Under the pieces are notes generated by a model. It was not told the origin of the DNA. It saw only the letters and a program-made list of their open reading frames with translations, and did no database searches. Made by a program: the position numbers and the translations under genes. This document shows, in pieces, positions 54,358 through 63,481 of a DNA stretch of 64,000 nucleotides. Position 1 is the stretch's first letter. Each line of letters starts with the position of its first letter. The DNA comes from Desulfomarina profundi (lineage in GTDB: Bacteria > Desulfobacterota > Desulfobulbia > Desulfobulbales > Desulfocapsaceae): NCBI RefSeq assembly GCF_019703855.1, contig NZ_AP024086.1, positions 3,864,501-3,928,500 of the forward strand, in the 5' to 3' direction.

Positions 54358-54921
54358 TCAATTTTTCAGCAAATCATCGGAAATGTTGTTGACAATCAGG
54401 ATGTGCAGTTCCCTTGGGCCATGGCAGCCGATGGTCAGTACACGCTCGATGTCTGCGGTCCTGCTTGGCCCGGTGATATAGGCGATAAAAACAGGTTTAT
54501 GTCCCGAATGCAGAGTGTTCATTGGCTGAATCGCGGTGAGATTATCCGGTAGAATGGTTGCAGGGTCAACAAAAATAAAATGTTTTTCAGGCAGGGTAGT
54601 GGCCAGTCGGATGTTTTCATCGGTACTGTCCAGCACTACCGTGCCCGTGTCAGCCATGGCGAAGTTCGAAAAGGTAACCCCTGCAGCGGGAATTTGACCT
54701 GCGTAACGGAAATCCTCCCGAAAGACATCGACTCCCTCTTCATGAAGAAGTTCAGTGAGTCTGAACTCTGCGGCAAGTGCGGTTGATGGCACGAGGGTGG
54801 TGCCGTCTGTCTTTGATCCGATATAGGCAACAGCTTCCCTGATGCCGGCAAACTGGCGGGTACTGGCACCGATTTTTCGGCTGGCGGTAATGAATGTTTC
54901 TAGGGTATCCTGGTTCAGCAT
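54358..54921 (-). CDS. lutC: LutC-type LUD-domain protein
   Basis: 187 aa. LUD domain with FRLTELLHEEGVDVF, FSNFAMADTGTVVLDS and a terminal LTIGCHGPRELHILIV. LutC is the third part of the LutABC lactate oxidation complex. It is 47 bp after the repaired dctM and 21 bp before the large LUD-CCG gene on the same strand. The substrate could also be another 2-hydroxy acid. Confidence 0.87.
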   Translation of the reverse strand: MLNQDTLETFITASRKIGASTRQFAGIREAVAYIGSKTDGTTLVPSTALAAEFRLTELLHEEGVDVFREDFRYAGQIPAAGVTFSNFAMADTGTVVLDSTDENIRLATTLPEKHFIFVDPATILPDNLTAIQPMNTLHSGHKPVFIAYITGPSRTADIERVLTIGCHGPRELHILIVNNISDDLLKN

Positions 54922-54968
54922 GGTCTGTTTCTCTGGAGATCAGAAATTAAAGGTACACCGTTTCAATG

Positions 54969-56311
54969 TTATCCACCGAAAAAGAGCGTGGGCAGAAAGG
55001 TAACGATGGACGGGAAAACGGCAATGATCAGCAATCCGAGTATCTGCAGCAGGACAAAGGGAATGATTCCCCTGTAGATATGTCCCATGGTGTAACCTTC
55101 CGGCGCGACCCCTTTGAAATAAAAAAGAGCATAACCAAAGGGGGGGTCAGAAAAGAGGTCTGCAGGTTAACACAGAGCAGGATGGAAAACCAGAGCGGGT
55201 TGAAATCCAGCTCCATGGCAATTGGCATGAAAATAGGTACCGTAACAAGAAGGATAGCCGCCCAGTCGATGAACATCCCCATGATAAAAACGATACTCAT
55301 CATGATGAGAAGGACCATCCAGCGATTCAGGCCGGAGCCTACAAGAACATCGGCCACCACATCACCGCCTCCCATGGAGAGAAAAACGGTACTGAAGAAT
55401 TTACCACCGATAAAAAGCATCATTACCATTGCCGTGGTATTCATGGTGGCATGGGCCGATTCCTTCATTACCTGCCAGCTGAAATTACCACTGAAAATGG
55501 CAAGAATCATTGCCCCAAGGGCCCCGAGTGCTGCGGCTTCAGTGGGTGTTGCGACACCGGCCAGAATGGTCCCCATAACTGCGAGAATAAGGGCCATGGG
55601 GGGAAGGAGTGATTTCAGGGTCAGCAGGAATTTTTGACTTGTGCTCCATTTTGAGGCTTCCTCCCGGGTGATTGGGGGGCCGAGAGTGGGGTTGATGGTG
55701 CAGCGGACGAAGATATAAAGGAAATAGAGGCCTGCCAGGAGAAGTCCGGGGAAAATGGAACCAGCGAAGAGATTTCCCACCGAAGTTTCTTTCAGGCCCG
55801 TCAACCCGCCGTAGACCACCATCATGATAGAGGGGGGGATGAGTATTCCAAGTGTACCTGCCGCACAGATAATGCCTGCGGACAGCTCTTTCTGGTATCC
55901 TCTTTTCATCAGGGCCGGAGTGGCGAGCAGACCCATTGCCACAACGGACGCACCGATGATACCAGTAGTGGCGGCAAAAACGGTACAGACAACAACCACT
56001 GCCAGCCCCAGACCACCTTTCAATCCACCTAGGACAACAAACAGTGTTTCAAACAATTTATCGGCCACTTTGGAACGGTCAAGGAGCTGGGCCATAAGAA
56101 TAAAAAGAGGAATGGCGACGAGAACATAATTGTTCATCAGACCCCAGGTATTATTGGCAAACATGTTAAAGAGAGCGGCAACATCCCAGCCGTTGTCTAT
56201 CAGGCCGAAAAGGGTGGCGACCGCCGCCAGGGTATAGGCCAGGGGATGGCCGAGGGTAATTGCACCGATCAGGGTGGCGAACATGGCCACGGTTAATAGT
56301 TCAGGACTCAT
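54969..56311 (-). CDS. dctM: TRAP transporter large permease DctM, frame interrupted near the end
   Basis: The visible frame stops at 55028 with an odd C-terminus. Adding one base in the G7 run at 55140-55146 (after LTPP) restores FGYALFYFKGVAPEGYTMGH and a final membrane helix pair, for 447 aa ending at 54969, the normal family size. Other marks are PPSIMMVVYGGLTGLKETSVGNLF and FAATTGIIGASVVAMGLLATP. DctM is the sodium-coupled channel subunit of TRAP importers. Three bases separate it from dctQ. Confidence 0.85.
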
Positions 56312-56313
56312 TT

Positions 56314-56820
56314 TTACCTCTCTTCTTTTCCGAACAGGATCTGCAGATCATGGATTAGGTTTGAAATTCCCTGCAGGAGGAGAAACAGAAAGCAGATCGC
56401 CATTATTACCTTGAAGGGATAAACGGGTGGTGCCCAGCTTGTTGAATTCAGTTCGTGTTCCGCAACTGATGTAAGGGCAAATTTACCAGACCAGATAGTC
56501 ATGCAGGTCATGACCGGCATGAAAAAGACCAGTGTGGTCATTACACTTAGAAATGCCCGTATTTTTCTGGGAGCAAGGGATGTGAAAATATCTACCTGGA
56601 CATGGCCTTTTTTAACTTCAGTGTAGGAAATACCGAACATGTAGTGCATGCCGTAAATGAAGGCGGTGGCTTCAAATCCCCAGATGGTCGGCGAATTAAA
56701 TCCGTAACGCATGAATACCTCGTATATCACCACACCGAGCAGGGGAATAATGAGCAGTGAAGTCAGCTCACCCTGCCTGGTTATGAAGGTATCGATGGTT
56801 TGAGCAATTTTGGATAACAT
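56314..56820 (-). CDS. dctQ: TRAP transporter small permease DctQ
   Basis: 168 aa with four membrane segments (LTSLLIIPLLGVVIYEVFMR, the YGMHYMFGISY region, VMTTLVFFMPVMTCM and IMAICFLFLLLQGI). The family mark is the WGFEATAFIYGMHYMFG stretch. DctQ is required with DctM for uptake. It is 70 bp downstream of the binding protein gene and 2 bp from dctM. Confidence 0.88.
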   Translation of the reverse strand: MLSKIAQTIDTFITRQGELTSLLIIPLLGVVIYEVFMRYGFNSPTIWGFEATAFIYGMHYMFGISYTEVKKGHVQVDIFTSLAPRKIRAFLSVMTTLVFFMPVMTCMTIWSGKFALTSVAEHELNSTSWAPPVYPFKVIMAICFLFLLLQGISNLIHDLQILFGKEER

Positions 56821-56890
56821 CTTGGTTCCTTGACTTGGGTTTTATACCGCTCCTTTCCGTGTTCAGATGGAAGGAGCGGCTTCGAGGTTG

Positions 56891-58042
56891 TTATTCAGTG
56901 ATTTGGCCTGAAATATATGTTTCATATGGCCAGGGGGTGGCACCGCTGCGGGCATTTCGCCAGACTGAGTACTCTTTGATAAATTGCTCCTGGCTGTCCA
57001 GAGCTTTTTTTACATCGGGATGTTTGCTTTTGACGTCATCCAGATATTTTTTGGTGGTTTTTCTGAACTCAACAAGAGTGTCTCTGTCCATTTTGACAAT
57101 TTCAATTTTTTCCTTGAAACGGTTGATCGCTTCAGCGTTCAGGGCGTTGATCCAGTTATAACTCCACGCCTGAGTTTCAGCAGCCGCAAGTTTGACAATT
57201 TCTTTGAGATCCTGGGGCAGTTCGCCCCAGGCTTTTTGGTTAAACATGAGGCCGCACTGGATGGCAGGCTGGTGCACACCGGGTTGGATGGCATACTTGG
57301 TTATTTCATCAAACCCCATGGGATAGTTGATGGCCGGAGAAGAGAATTCCGCGGCATCGATAACACCTCTTTCCAGGGCAAGGTACACTTCACCGCCTGG
57401 TAACGGGCTGACCGAGGCACCAAGGTTGTTCATGATATCCATGAACCAGCCCACAGTCCTCATACGCATTCCCTTGAAATCCTCCATCTTGGTGGCGCGT
57501 TTGTTTGAGAAAAGCCCCATTTCCTGACCGAACTGACCACCCGGCAGCGCATAGAGACCAAATTGGCCATAAAGAGCCTGCATCTGTTCCAGACCACCTT
57601 TTTCATAGAGCCAGATATTATATCCTTCCGCATCGAGACCAAAAGGTACGGAACCGAAGGCGACAAAGGCTTCATTCTTGCCTTTCCAGTATCCTGGCCA
57701 GTCGTGACCGACCTGGGCGGAGCCCTTGGAAACGGCGTCGAAGGTCTGCATTGCAGGTACCAGTTCTCCCGCGGAAAAGGGTTTGATATCAAGACGACCG
57801 GCAGAAGCCAGGCGAACGCTGTCGGCGAAATGGACAGCAACATCATAGAAGAGCAGTCCCTTGGACCACGGCATGACCATTTTCCATCTGATTTTTTTGG
57901 TCGATGGCTTGAATTTGACCCTCTTTGCCGATTTATGCCGGGAGTCCGTACCGAATTTTTCACGTTTTGCTGCATCGGCAGATCCTGCGGCTGCTCCGAT
58001 GGTCATGATTACACACACTGCAATGGCCAGAAATCTTTTCAT
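56891..58042 (-). CDS. dctP: TRAP transporter substrate-binding protein DctP
   Basis: 383 aa from the ATG at 58042 behind AAGGAGGAG; an upstream in-frame start at 58114 is a false extension that would include the promoter. Signal peptide FLAIAVCVIMTIGAAAGSAD. DctP-type features: IRWKMVMPWSKGLLFYDVAV and MRTVGWFMDIMNNLGASVSP with the carboxylate-binding Arg, and RGVIDAAEFSSPAIN. It resembles binding proteins for alpha-keto or hydroxy acids. First gene of dctP-dctQ-dctM-lutC-lutB with a sigma-54 promoter upstream. Confidence 0.9.
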   Translation of the reverse strand: MKRFLAIAVCVIMTIGAAAGSADAAKREKFGTDSRHKSAKRVKFKPSTKKIRWKMVMPWSKGLLFYDVAVHFADSVRLASAGRLDIKPFSAGELVPAMQTFDAVSKGSAQVGHDWPGYWKGKNEAFVAFGSVPFGLDAEGYNIWLYEKGGLEQMQALYGQFGLYALPGGQFGQEMGLFSNKRATKMEDFKGMRMRTVGWFMDIMNNLGASVSPLPGGEVYLALERGVIDAAEFSSPAINYPMGFDEITKYAIQPGVHQPAIQCGLMFNQKAWGELPQDLKEIVKLAAAETQAWSYNWINALNAEAINRFKEKIEIVKMDRDTLVEFRKTTKKYLDDVKSKHPDVKKALDSQEQFIKEYSVWRNARSGATPWPYETYISGQITE

Positions 58043-58110
58043 TGTATCTCCTCCTTGGAAATCATGGATTAGGTGGGATGTGGCCACCCGTTGTTTCTGC
58101 CACAGGTAAA

Positions 58111-58125
58111 GCACTATGTGTGCCA
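58111..58125 (-). promoter_or_regulatory. sigma-54 (-24/-12) promoter of the dctP operon
   Basis: Read on the minus strand: TGGCACACATAGTGC, with GG at -24 and GC at -12 at exactly the right spacing; only one base in the -12 half departs from TTGC. It is 69 bp upstream of the dctP start. The gene upstream is a sigma-54 activator, which fits. Confidence 0.78.
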
Positions 58126-58180
58126 GAGGAGAGCAGATTTGATATATGATGTTATTTCAAGTTGATAGCTGAGGTGTTGG

Positions 58181-58202
58181 TTGGATTCCGTTGGAATAAC
58201 AA
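58181..58202 (-). promoter_or_regulatory. candidate activator binding site upstream of dctP
   Basis: ATTCC-GTT-GGAAT is a short perfect dyad (58185-58197) inside TTGG...CAA, about 60 bp upstream of the -24 element. It could be the site of the adjacent sigma-54 response regulator. Inference only. Confidence 0.4.
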
Positions 58203-58225
58203 AGGTGGGGAGATGGTTTTGTCTG

Positions 58226-58253
58226 AAAAATCGGATTGACCAGTCCGATTTTT
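58226..58253 (-). terminator. hairpin after the response regulator gene
   Basis: AAAAATCGGA and TCCGATTTTT form a perfect 10-bp stem with an 8-base loop, 24 bp past the stop of the regulator gene. A T-tract is present only inside the 3' arm. It could equally be an upstream activator site for the dctP promoter. Confidence 0.5.
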
Positions 58254-58277
58254 GAGAATTTCCATGAGAAACACTGG

Positions 58278-59726
58278 TTAAAGTCTGAGGTTGTTTTTTT
58301 TCAGAAGAGCATAAAGGTGAGAACGTGAAAGCCCGGAAATGCCCAGAATTTTACTGAGTTCTCCATTGCACTGCCGTATGAGTTCACTGAGATAAATCCG
58401 TTCTACTGCAGATTTGAATTCTTTGAGAGGAGGCAGGGTGCTGTCGACAATATCTTCAAAAATAATCTGTCCTATTTTTCGGACATTTTCTCCGGCAGGT
58501 TCATTCGCAGGCAGAACCGCCTCTGACCCGGTTATGTTTTTTATCTGGGATTTTGCCACCCTTATTCGAAGGTCACGGGCCAGATGTACACTGTAGAGGG
58601 TTTCTTCTTCACCTGCATCGACCATGGCCCGCTCCAGGATGTTGAACAGTTCCCGTACATTTCCCGGCCAGGTGTAGCCGTTGAGAGTGGTGAGGAAATC
58701 TTCCGCCAGTTTTTTTTCTGTAAAGCCGAATGTATTGCAGAGGTACTCCATTCTGCTGTTAATAAGAGGCAGGATATCTTCCTTGCGGCTTCTCAGGGGA
58801 GGCAGCCTGATATGCATGGTTTTTATGCGAAAGAGCAAATCACTGCGGAACCGTTTTTCTGCAACCATGACATCGAGATCCCTGTTGGTGGCGGCAATCA
58901 GTCGGAAATCACTGGTCTCTTCTCTTGTGGCACCCACCGGTCGGAAATGTTTTTCCTGAAGAACCCGCAGGAAGGCTTTCTGGATAGAGAGTGGCATTTC
59001 ACCTATTTCATCCAGAAACAGGGTCCCGCCGTCGGCGAGCTTGAAGAGTCCCTGGTGGTCGGCCAGGGCACCTGTAAAAGCACCTTTTTTATGGCCAAAA
59101 AGAGTTGATTCAACAAGAGTCTCAGTCAGAGATGCACAGTCGACAATGACGAATCGTCTATCGGCCCGTTTGCTGTTGTTGTGGATCGTTCGTGCGAAAA
59201 GTTCCTTGCCTGTCCCGGTTTCTCCGGTGATAAGGACATTGGTATCTGCCCGTGCCGCCTTTGCCGTCAACCGCAGGCTGGCTCTGATCCCCTGGCTGGT
59301 TCCAATGACATGATTCAGAGGAATAATTTCTTCCCCAATCTTCCTGGTTTTTTCCTGTCGATATTTCAGGGCACGGTTAAGGGTGAGAGTGATTTCCTTG
59401 ACGGAAGAGGGCTTGAGCAGATAATCCCAGACACCGCCCTTGATGGCAAGTTCGGCTCCGCTCGGATCCCCTTTGCCGGTCAGGATAATGACTTCAGGAT
59501 GTTCCGGTTGCGCCATGAGATTCGGTAGGATTTCAAGGCCGTTTCCGTCCGGAAGGTGCACATCAAGAAAAATCACATCGTATTCTGCTTCCGTGGCCAT
59601 CCTGAGACCGGATGTGAGGGTATGGGCCATGTCACAGCTGTGACCCATCCGGGAGATCAGGCTTTTCATGGTTTCACAGGCCTCAATATCATCATCGATG
59701 ATCAGCATATGACCATTGTTTTTCAT
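58278..59726 (-). CDS. sigma-54-dependent response regulator (NtrC/DctD type)
   Basis: 482 aa. Receiver domain at 1-120 with the phospho-Asp in DVIFLDVHLPDGNG and Lys in YLLKPSS. AAA+ domain with Walker A GETGTGKELFAR, the sigma-54 contact loop GAFTGA, and FLDEIGEMPLSIQKAFLRVL. C-terminal Fis-type HTH: LSKILGISGLSRSHLYALLK. It activates promoters with the -24/-12 pattern such as the one at 58111. The kinase gene lies immediately upstream, 7 bp away, so they are a two-component pair. Confidence 0.94.
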   Translation of the reverse strand: MKNNGHMLIIDDDIEACETMKSLISRMGHSCDMAHTLTSGLRMATEAEYDVIFLDVHLPDGNGLEILPNLMAQPEHPEVIILTGKGDPSGAELAIKGGVWDYLLKPSSVKEITLTLNRALKYRQEKTRKIGEEIIPLNHVIGTSQGIRASLRLTAKAARADTNVLITGETGTGKELFARTIHNNSKRADRRFVIVDCASLTETLVESTLFGHKKGAFTGALADHQGLFKLADGGTLFLDEIGEMPLSIQKAFLRVLQEKHFRPVGATREETSDFRLIAATNRDLDVMVAEKRFRSDLLFRIKTMHIRLPPLRSRKEDILPLINSRMEYLCNTFGFTEKKLAEDFLTTLNGYTWPGNVRELFNILERAMVDAGEEETLYSVHLARDLRIRVAKSQIKNITGSEAVLPANEPAGENVRKIGQIIFEDIVDSTLPPLKEFKSAVERIYLSELIRQCNGELSKILGISGLSRSHLYALLKKNNLRL

Positions 59727-59733
59727 GGGGTGT

Positions 59734-62359
59734 TCACTCCTTTTTTGCTACCCTGCCAAGTGCCGACTGCAGATCATTCCTGTCGTAGGGCTTAATCAAT
59801 ACTGTAACAATATTCCTGCTCTTTGTCGCCATCTCCAGGGCATCCTGCCTGCCGGAAACAAGAATGACCGGTATTGCACCGAGTTTCAGTGCCATTTCCA
59901 CACCGTTCATGACTGGCATATCAAAATCAGTTATTACAAGGTCAAACCGGTTCCGGGAGGATTTGATCATCGCCAGTCCCTGCCCGGGGTCATCGGTGGC
60001 AGTGACGCTGTGGCCCATTTCCTCTAAAATACGGGGAATGGAGTCAAGCTGATCCCTGTCATCCTCCACAAAAAGAATGGAAAGAGACTCAACTGCCACG
60101 ACCGGTGTAAAACCGGTATGTTGATACCTTGTTTCATTGGTGACGGGCAGGTAAATGGAGAAAACAGTACCTTGGCCCGGTTCACTGCTGACCTGCAGCC
60201 CTCCCCGGTGGCCCTTGACAATCCCGTGGACCACGGCCAGTCCCAGACCTGTCCCTTCGGAGATATCTTTTGTTGAGAAAAAGGGATCAAAAATATTATC
60301 AATGATTCCCGCCGGGATGCCCGGGCCGTCGTCTGCCACCCTGATACGGATGTAGTTACCCGGGGAGATATTCATGGTTGCGGCAAGTTCTTTTTCCACG
60401 TTCAGCTCATCCAGTTGCACATTTATCAGCCCGCTGTTTTCCCGAAGAGCGTGGTAACTGTTGGTGCACAGGTTCATGAGAACCTGGTGGATCTGGGTGG
60501 GATCCGCCTCCACAAGACTGCCACCAGAATGAATTCTGGAACTGATTCTGATAGTGGATGGCAGGGAACCATTCATCAGGCTGATCACTTCGTGAACCAC
60601 TTCGGAAAGGTCGGTGGGCCGAAAGCCCTCCTTTGACGGCCGACTGAAGGAGAGAATACGTTTGACGACACCACTACCTCTTCTGGCCGCCTTCAGGACA
60701 CGGGTCAGGTCTTCCGCTGTCATACTCTTCGGATCAAGATCCCCAGGGCCAGTTCTGTGGAATTAATGATTGATGTAAGTATATTATTGAAATCATGAGC
60801 GATTCCTCCGGCAAGAGTTCCCAGTGCTTCCATTTTCTGGGACTGGAGGAGCTGCTTTTCCAGATTCTGTTCTTTGGTAACATTTTCAGCCGTGGTCAGT
60901 ATACCGACTATCCTGCCGTTCCTGTCCCTCAGGGGAACTTTGTTGACTTCCAGCCATCCGGTGGATCCGTCGCGATTTTGCAGTTTTTTGCGGCGTTTTC
61001 TGATGATTGTTTTTCCCCGTGCCACATCATCATCGGCATTGACTGACCAGCGTACATATTCCCGGTCAAAGACCACATCTTCAGTTTTTCTGGAAACAAC
61101 GTCATCCGGGGTTTCGATATTGAAAAAATCAATAAATGTTCGATTGGCCCCGAGATATTTCCTTTCTCTGTTTTTCCAGGAGACCAGGAGAGGGATGGTA
61201 TCCATGAGTGTTTCCTGGAAAGAGAGCTGTTCCGTTATTTTCCGCTCCACCCGCCTTCGGCCGATCATTGCCGTCACAAGAAAGACAAGGACGATGAGGA
61301 GAAGCAGGAGACTGGTCATGATTGTCCAGAAAAGTTCCTTGGGCAGCTCGTAGAAGGCCTTGGGTGAGTTGATGATCAGTGAATCCTCAGGCAGCAGATC
61401 ATGTCTGATATTCAGTCGTTGCATGACACGATAATCAAACTCATATCTGCCGGTGGCTTCTGTCTGAACAGGGATGTTCTGCGGTTTTTCCCCGTTAAGG
61501 ATGCGAAGTGCCATTTCAGCGGCGGTTCTACCATGCTGCCTGCCGGAGAGCATTCTGCCGCCGACGGCACCATGGCCCAGGAGAAACTCCCAAGTGGTAT
61601 AAATGGGAACAGGAGAATGGGAATAGATTGCCTCCATTACCTCTTCCGCCGTATAAAATTTTCCTTTGATTGTCTGGTACCAGGGAAAGAAAAAGAGAAA
61701 CGTGTCATCGCCCAGATTTTCAACTCTTTTCTGGGTCTCTTCCAGGGTGAGTTTGACCCAGAATTCTACCTGGAAAGGGAATGAATAGGTGGAGAGTATT
61801 TTTTCCATCTGTCTGCGGATCCCCCTGCCTGTGGCGGATTCATCGCCAATGACGACCATTTTTTTTCTCTCGGGTGGAGGCTGCGGATAAGATCAAGGGT
61901 GCTGACAAGGTCGAAGTTTTCAATGACTCCGGTGATGTTTTCCGGAGAATTATTGATGGCTTCAAAATTATTTATTCCACAAAACACGATGGGTTTTTTA
62001 CGGAAAAGTGTTTCATGGTACTGTGAAACAAAATTAAAGCCGTTATTATCGGATACCAGAATGAGGTCAAAATTTTCCCCACGGAACTTTTCCCTGTATA
62101 GGGTGAAAAGGCTGTTTTTTATATGGGTGTAGTTGTATTTTTTAGTATCCATGTATTCTATCTGCAGACCGATGTGACTGTCACTTTCCCTTAACACTGA
62201 TCGGATACCTTCAAGTATTTTGTCTGACCAGCGGTAACCGTGGTGGTAGGAATTAAGATAGAGGATATTTTTTTTGCTTCCACCATGGCTCCACTGTACA
62301 CAGCACAGGAGAAGCAGTGGCAAGAGGAGTGTGGGCAGCATGTATCTTTTCATTTTCAC
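59734..62359 (-). CDS. hybrid sensor histidine kinase with ABC-binding-type periplasmic domain, frame interrupted twice
   Basis: Three visible frames (62359-61766, 61859-60720, 60723-59734) form one 875-aa protein once a base is added in the T8 run at 61859-61866 and in the C4 run at 60741-60744. Order: signal peptide, ABC_sub_bind-type domain (ILYLNSYHHGYRWSD, IVFCGINNFEAINN), membrane helix, PAS domain, HisKA with MEALGTLAGGIAHDFNNIL, HATPase with ADDGPGIPAGIIDNIFDPFF, and a C-terminal receiver (ILFVEDDRDQLDS, VITDFDMPVMNG). It is the likely sensor for the sigma-54 regulator next to it. The ligand could be a carboxylate of the lactate type. Confidence 0.82.
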
Positions 62360-62560
62360 TTTTTTTGCAATTCAGTTCCAATGGATAAAGGCATGGTCGA
62401 ACCAGATGGTTCAGCCACAAAAGCAAATGAAAACCCTGCTACAGCAAAATACCTTCTGTGTGGGGGATTTTCAGATAAACTATGGTAACAATACTGGACG
62501 ATAAACAGTTCAACAAAAAAATATTAAGCAAAAAATGTGCCTGAATAGGCAGGAGTGGTG

Positions 62561-63370
62561 ATGGCAGAGAAGAAAATAGACTTACCTGGGGCAGTGCTGG
62601 CTGAACTTGAGAAGATATCAATGGTGGCTTCTTATCTTTGGGAGCGGCAGTGGATCGAGCGAAACGGGGGCAATATTTCTTTCAACCTCACGGAAATGAT
62701 TACCGGGTTGCCGGATTCCCTGGATGGTTTTCAATATATTGAAAGACAGGTTCCTGCCGGTACTGCCGGTATGGTTGTTTTTATAACGGCTGGTGGCGCG
62801 CGATTGCGGGATCTAATGAACCATATTGAAGAGATTGGCTGTGTTCTGAGGATCGATGAAGAGGAGAAGGGATGCCATCTTCTCTGGGGAGGAGGAAAAA
62901 ACAGTTTTCAGCCCAGCAGCGAATTCATCCCTCATCTTTTGATTCATCTGGAAAAAAAGAGGCTTAAAGATGGACACCGGGCGGTTCTTCATGTCCATCC
63001 CCTGGAATTGATTGCCATGAGTCATCACCCTGTTTTGGGTCATGATGAGCAGAAATTGAATCGTGCCTGCTGGTCGATGTTACCGGAGGTTCGTCTTTTT
63101 ATTCCCCGGGGTCTGGCCCTTGTCCCATTTTACCTGCCTGGTTCAGATGAGCTGGCAGCACAGACCGCGACAGCTCTGTGCAGCAGGGATGTCGCTCTCT
63201 GGAGCAAACATGGAGCTGTTGCCACAGGCAGGGATATTTATGAAGCATTTGATTGTATAGATGTGGCCAATAAGGGGGCTTCAATTTACCTGCGATGCCT
63301 GTCTGCCGGCTTTGAACCGGATGGACTGAGTGAAGATGAAATGGCGAAACTGATGGGTGGTTTTGTTTGA
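62561..63370 (+). CDS. class II aldolase/adducin family protein, RhaD-like
   Basis: 269 aa from the ATG at 62561, 5 bp after AGGAG. Features: IERNGGNISFNLTEM, the zinc ligands HVHPLELIAM, WSKHGAVATGRDIYEAFDCID and SIYLRCLSAGFEPDGLSEDE. These match rhamnulose-1-phosphate aldolase and related L-sugar-phosphate aldolases. No other sugar genes are in the window, so the true substrate is uncertain. It is divergent from the hybrid kinase gene. Confidence 0.78.
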   Translation: MAEKKIDLPGAVLAELEKISMVASYLWERQWIERNGGNISFNLTEMITGLPDSLDGFQYIERQVPAGTAGMVVFITAGGARLRDLMNHIEEIGCVLRIDEEEKGCHLLWGGGKNSFQPSSEFIPHLLIHLEKKRLKDGHRAVLHVHPLELIAMSHHPVLGHDEQKLNRACWSMLPEVRLFIPRGLALVPFYLPGSDELAAQTATALCSRDVALWSKHGAVATGRDIYEAFDCIDVANKGASIYLRCLSAGFEPDGLSEDEMAKLMGGFV

Positions 63371-63384
63371 GAAATATTCTCAAA
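63366..63384 (+). other. hairpin across the aldolase stop
   Basis: TTTGAGAA-ATA-TTCTCAAA is a perfect 8-bp stem around the stop codon of the preceding gene. No T-run follows, so it is an RNA hairpin rather than a clear terminator. Confidence 0.35.
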
Positions 63385-63481
63385 GCCGCTGGCGATGATT
63401 ATCTTTCAGGGAGGTAAGGAATTCTGACGCCGTAACGGTTTTATGAGTTGGAACAAATAATACTCTTTTACCCGGGTTGTT

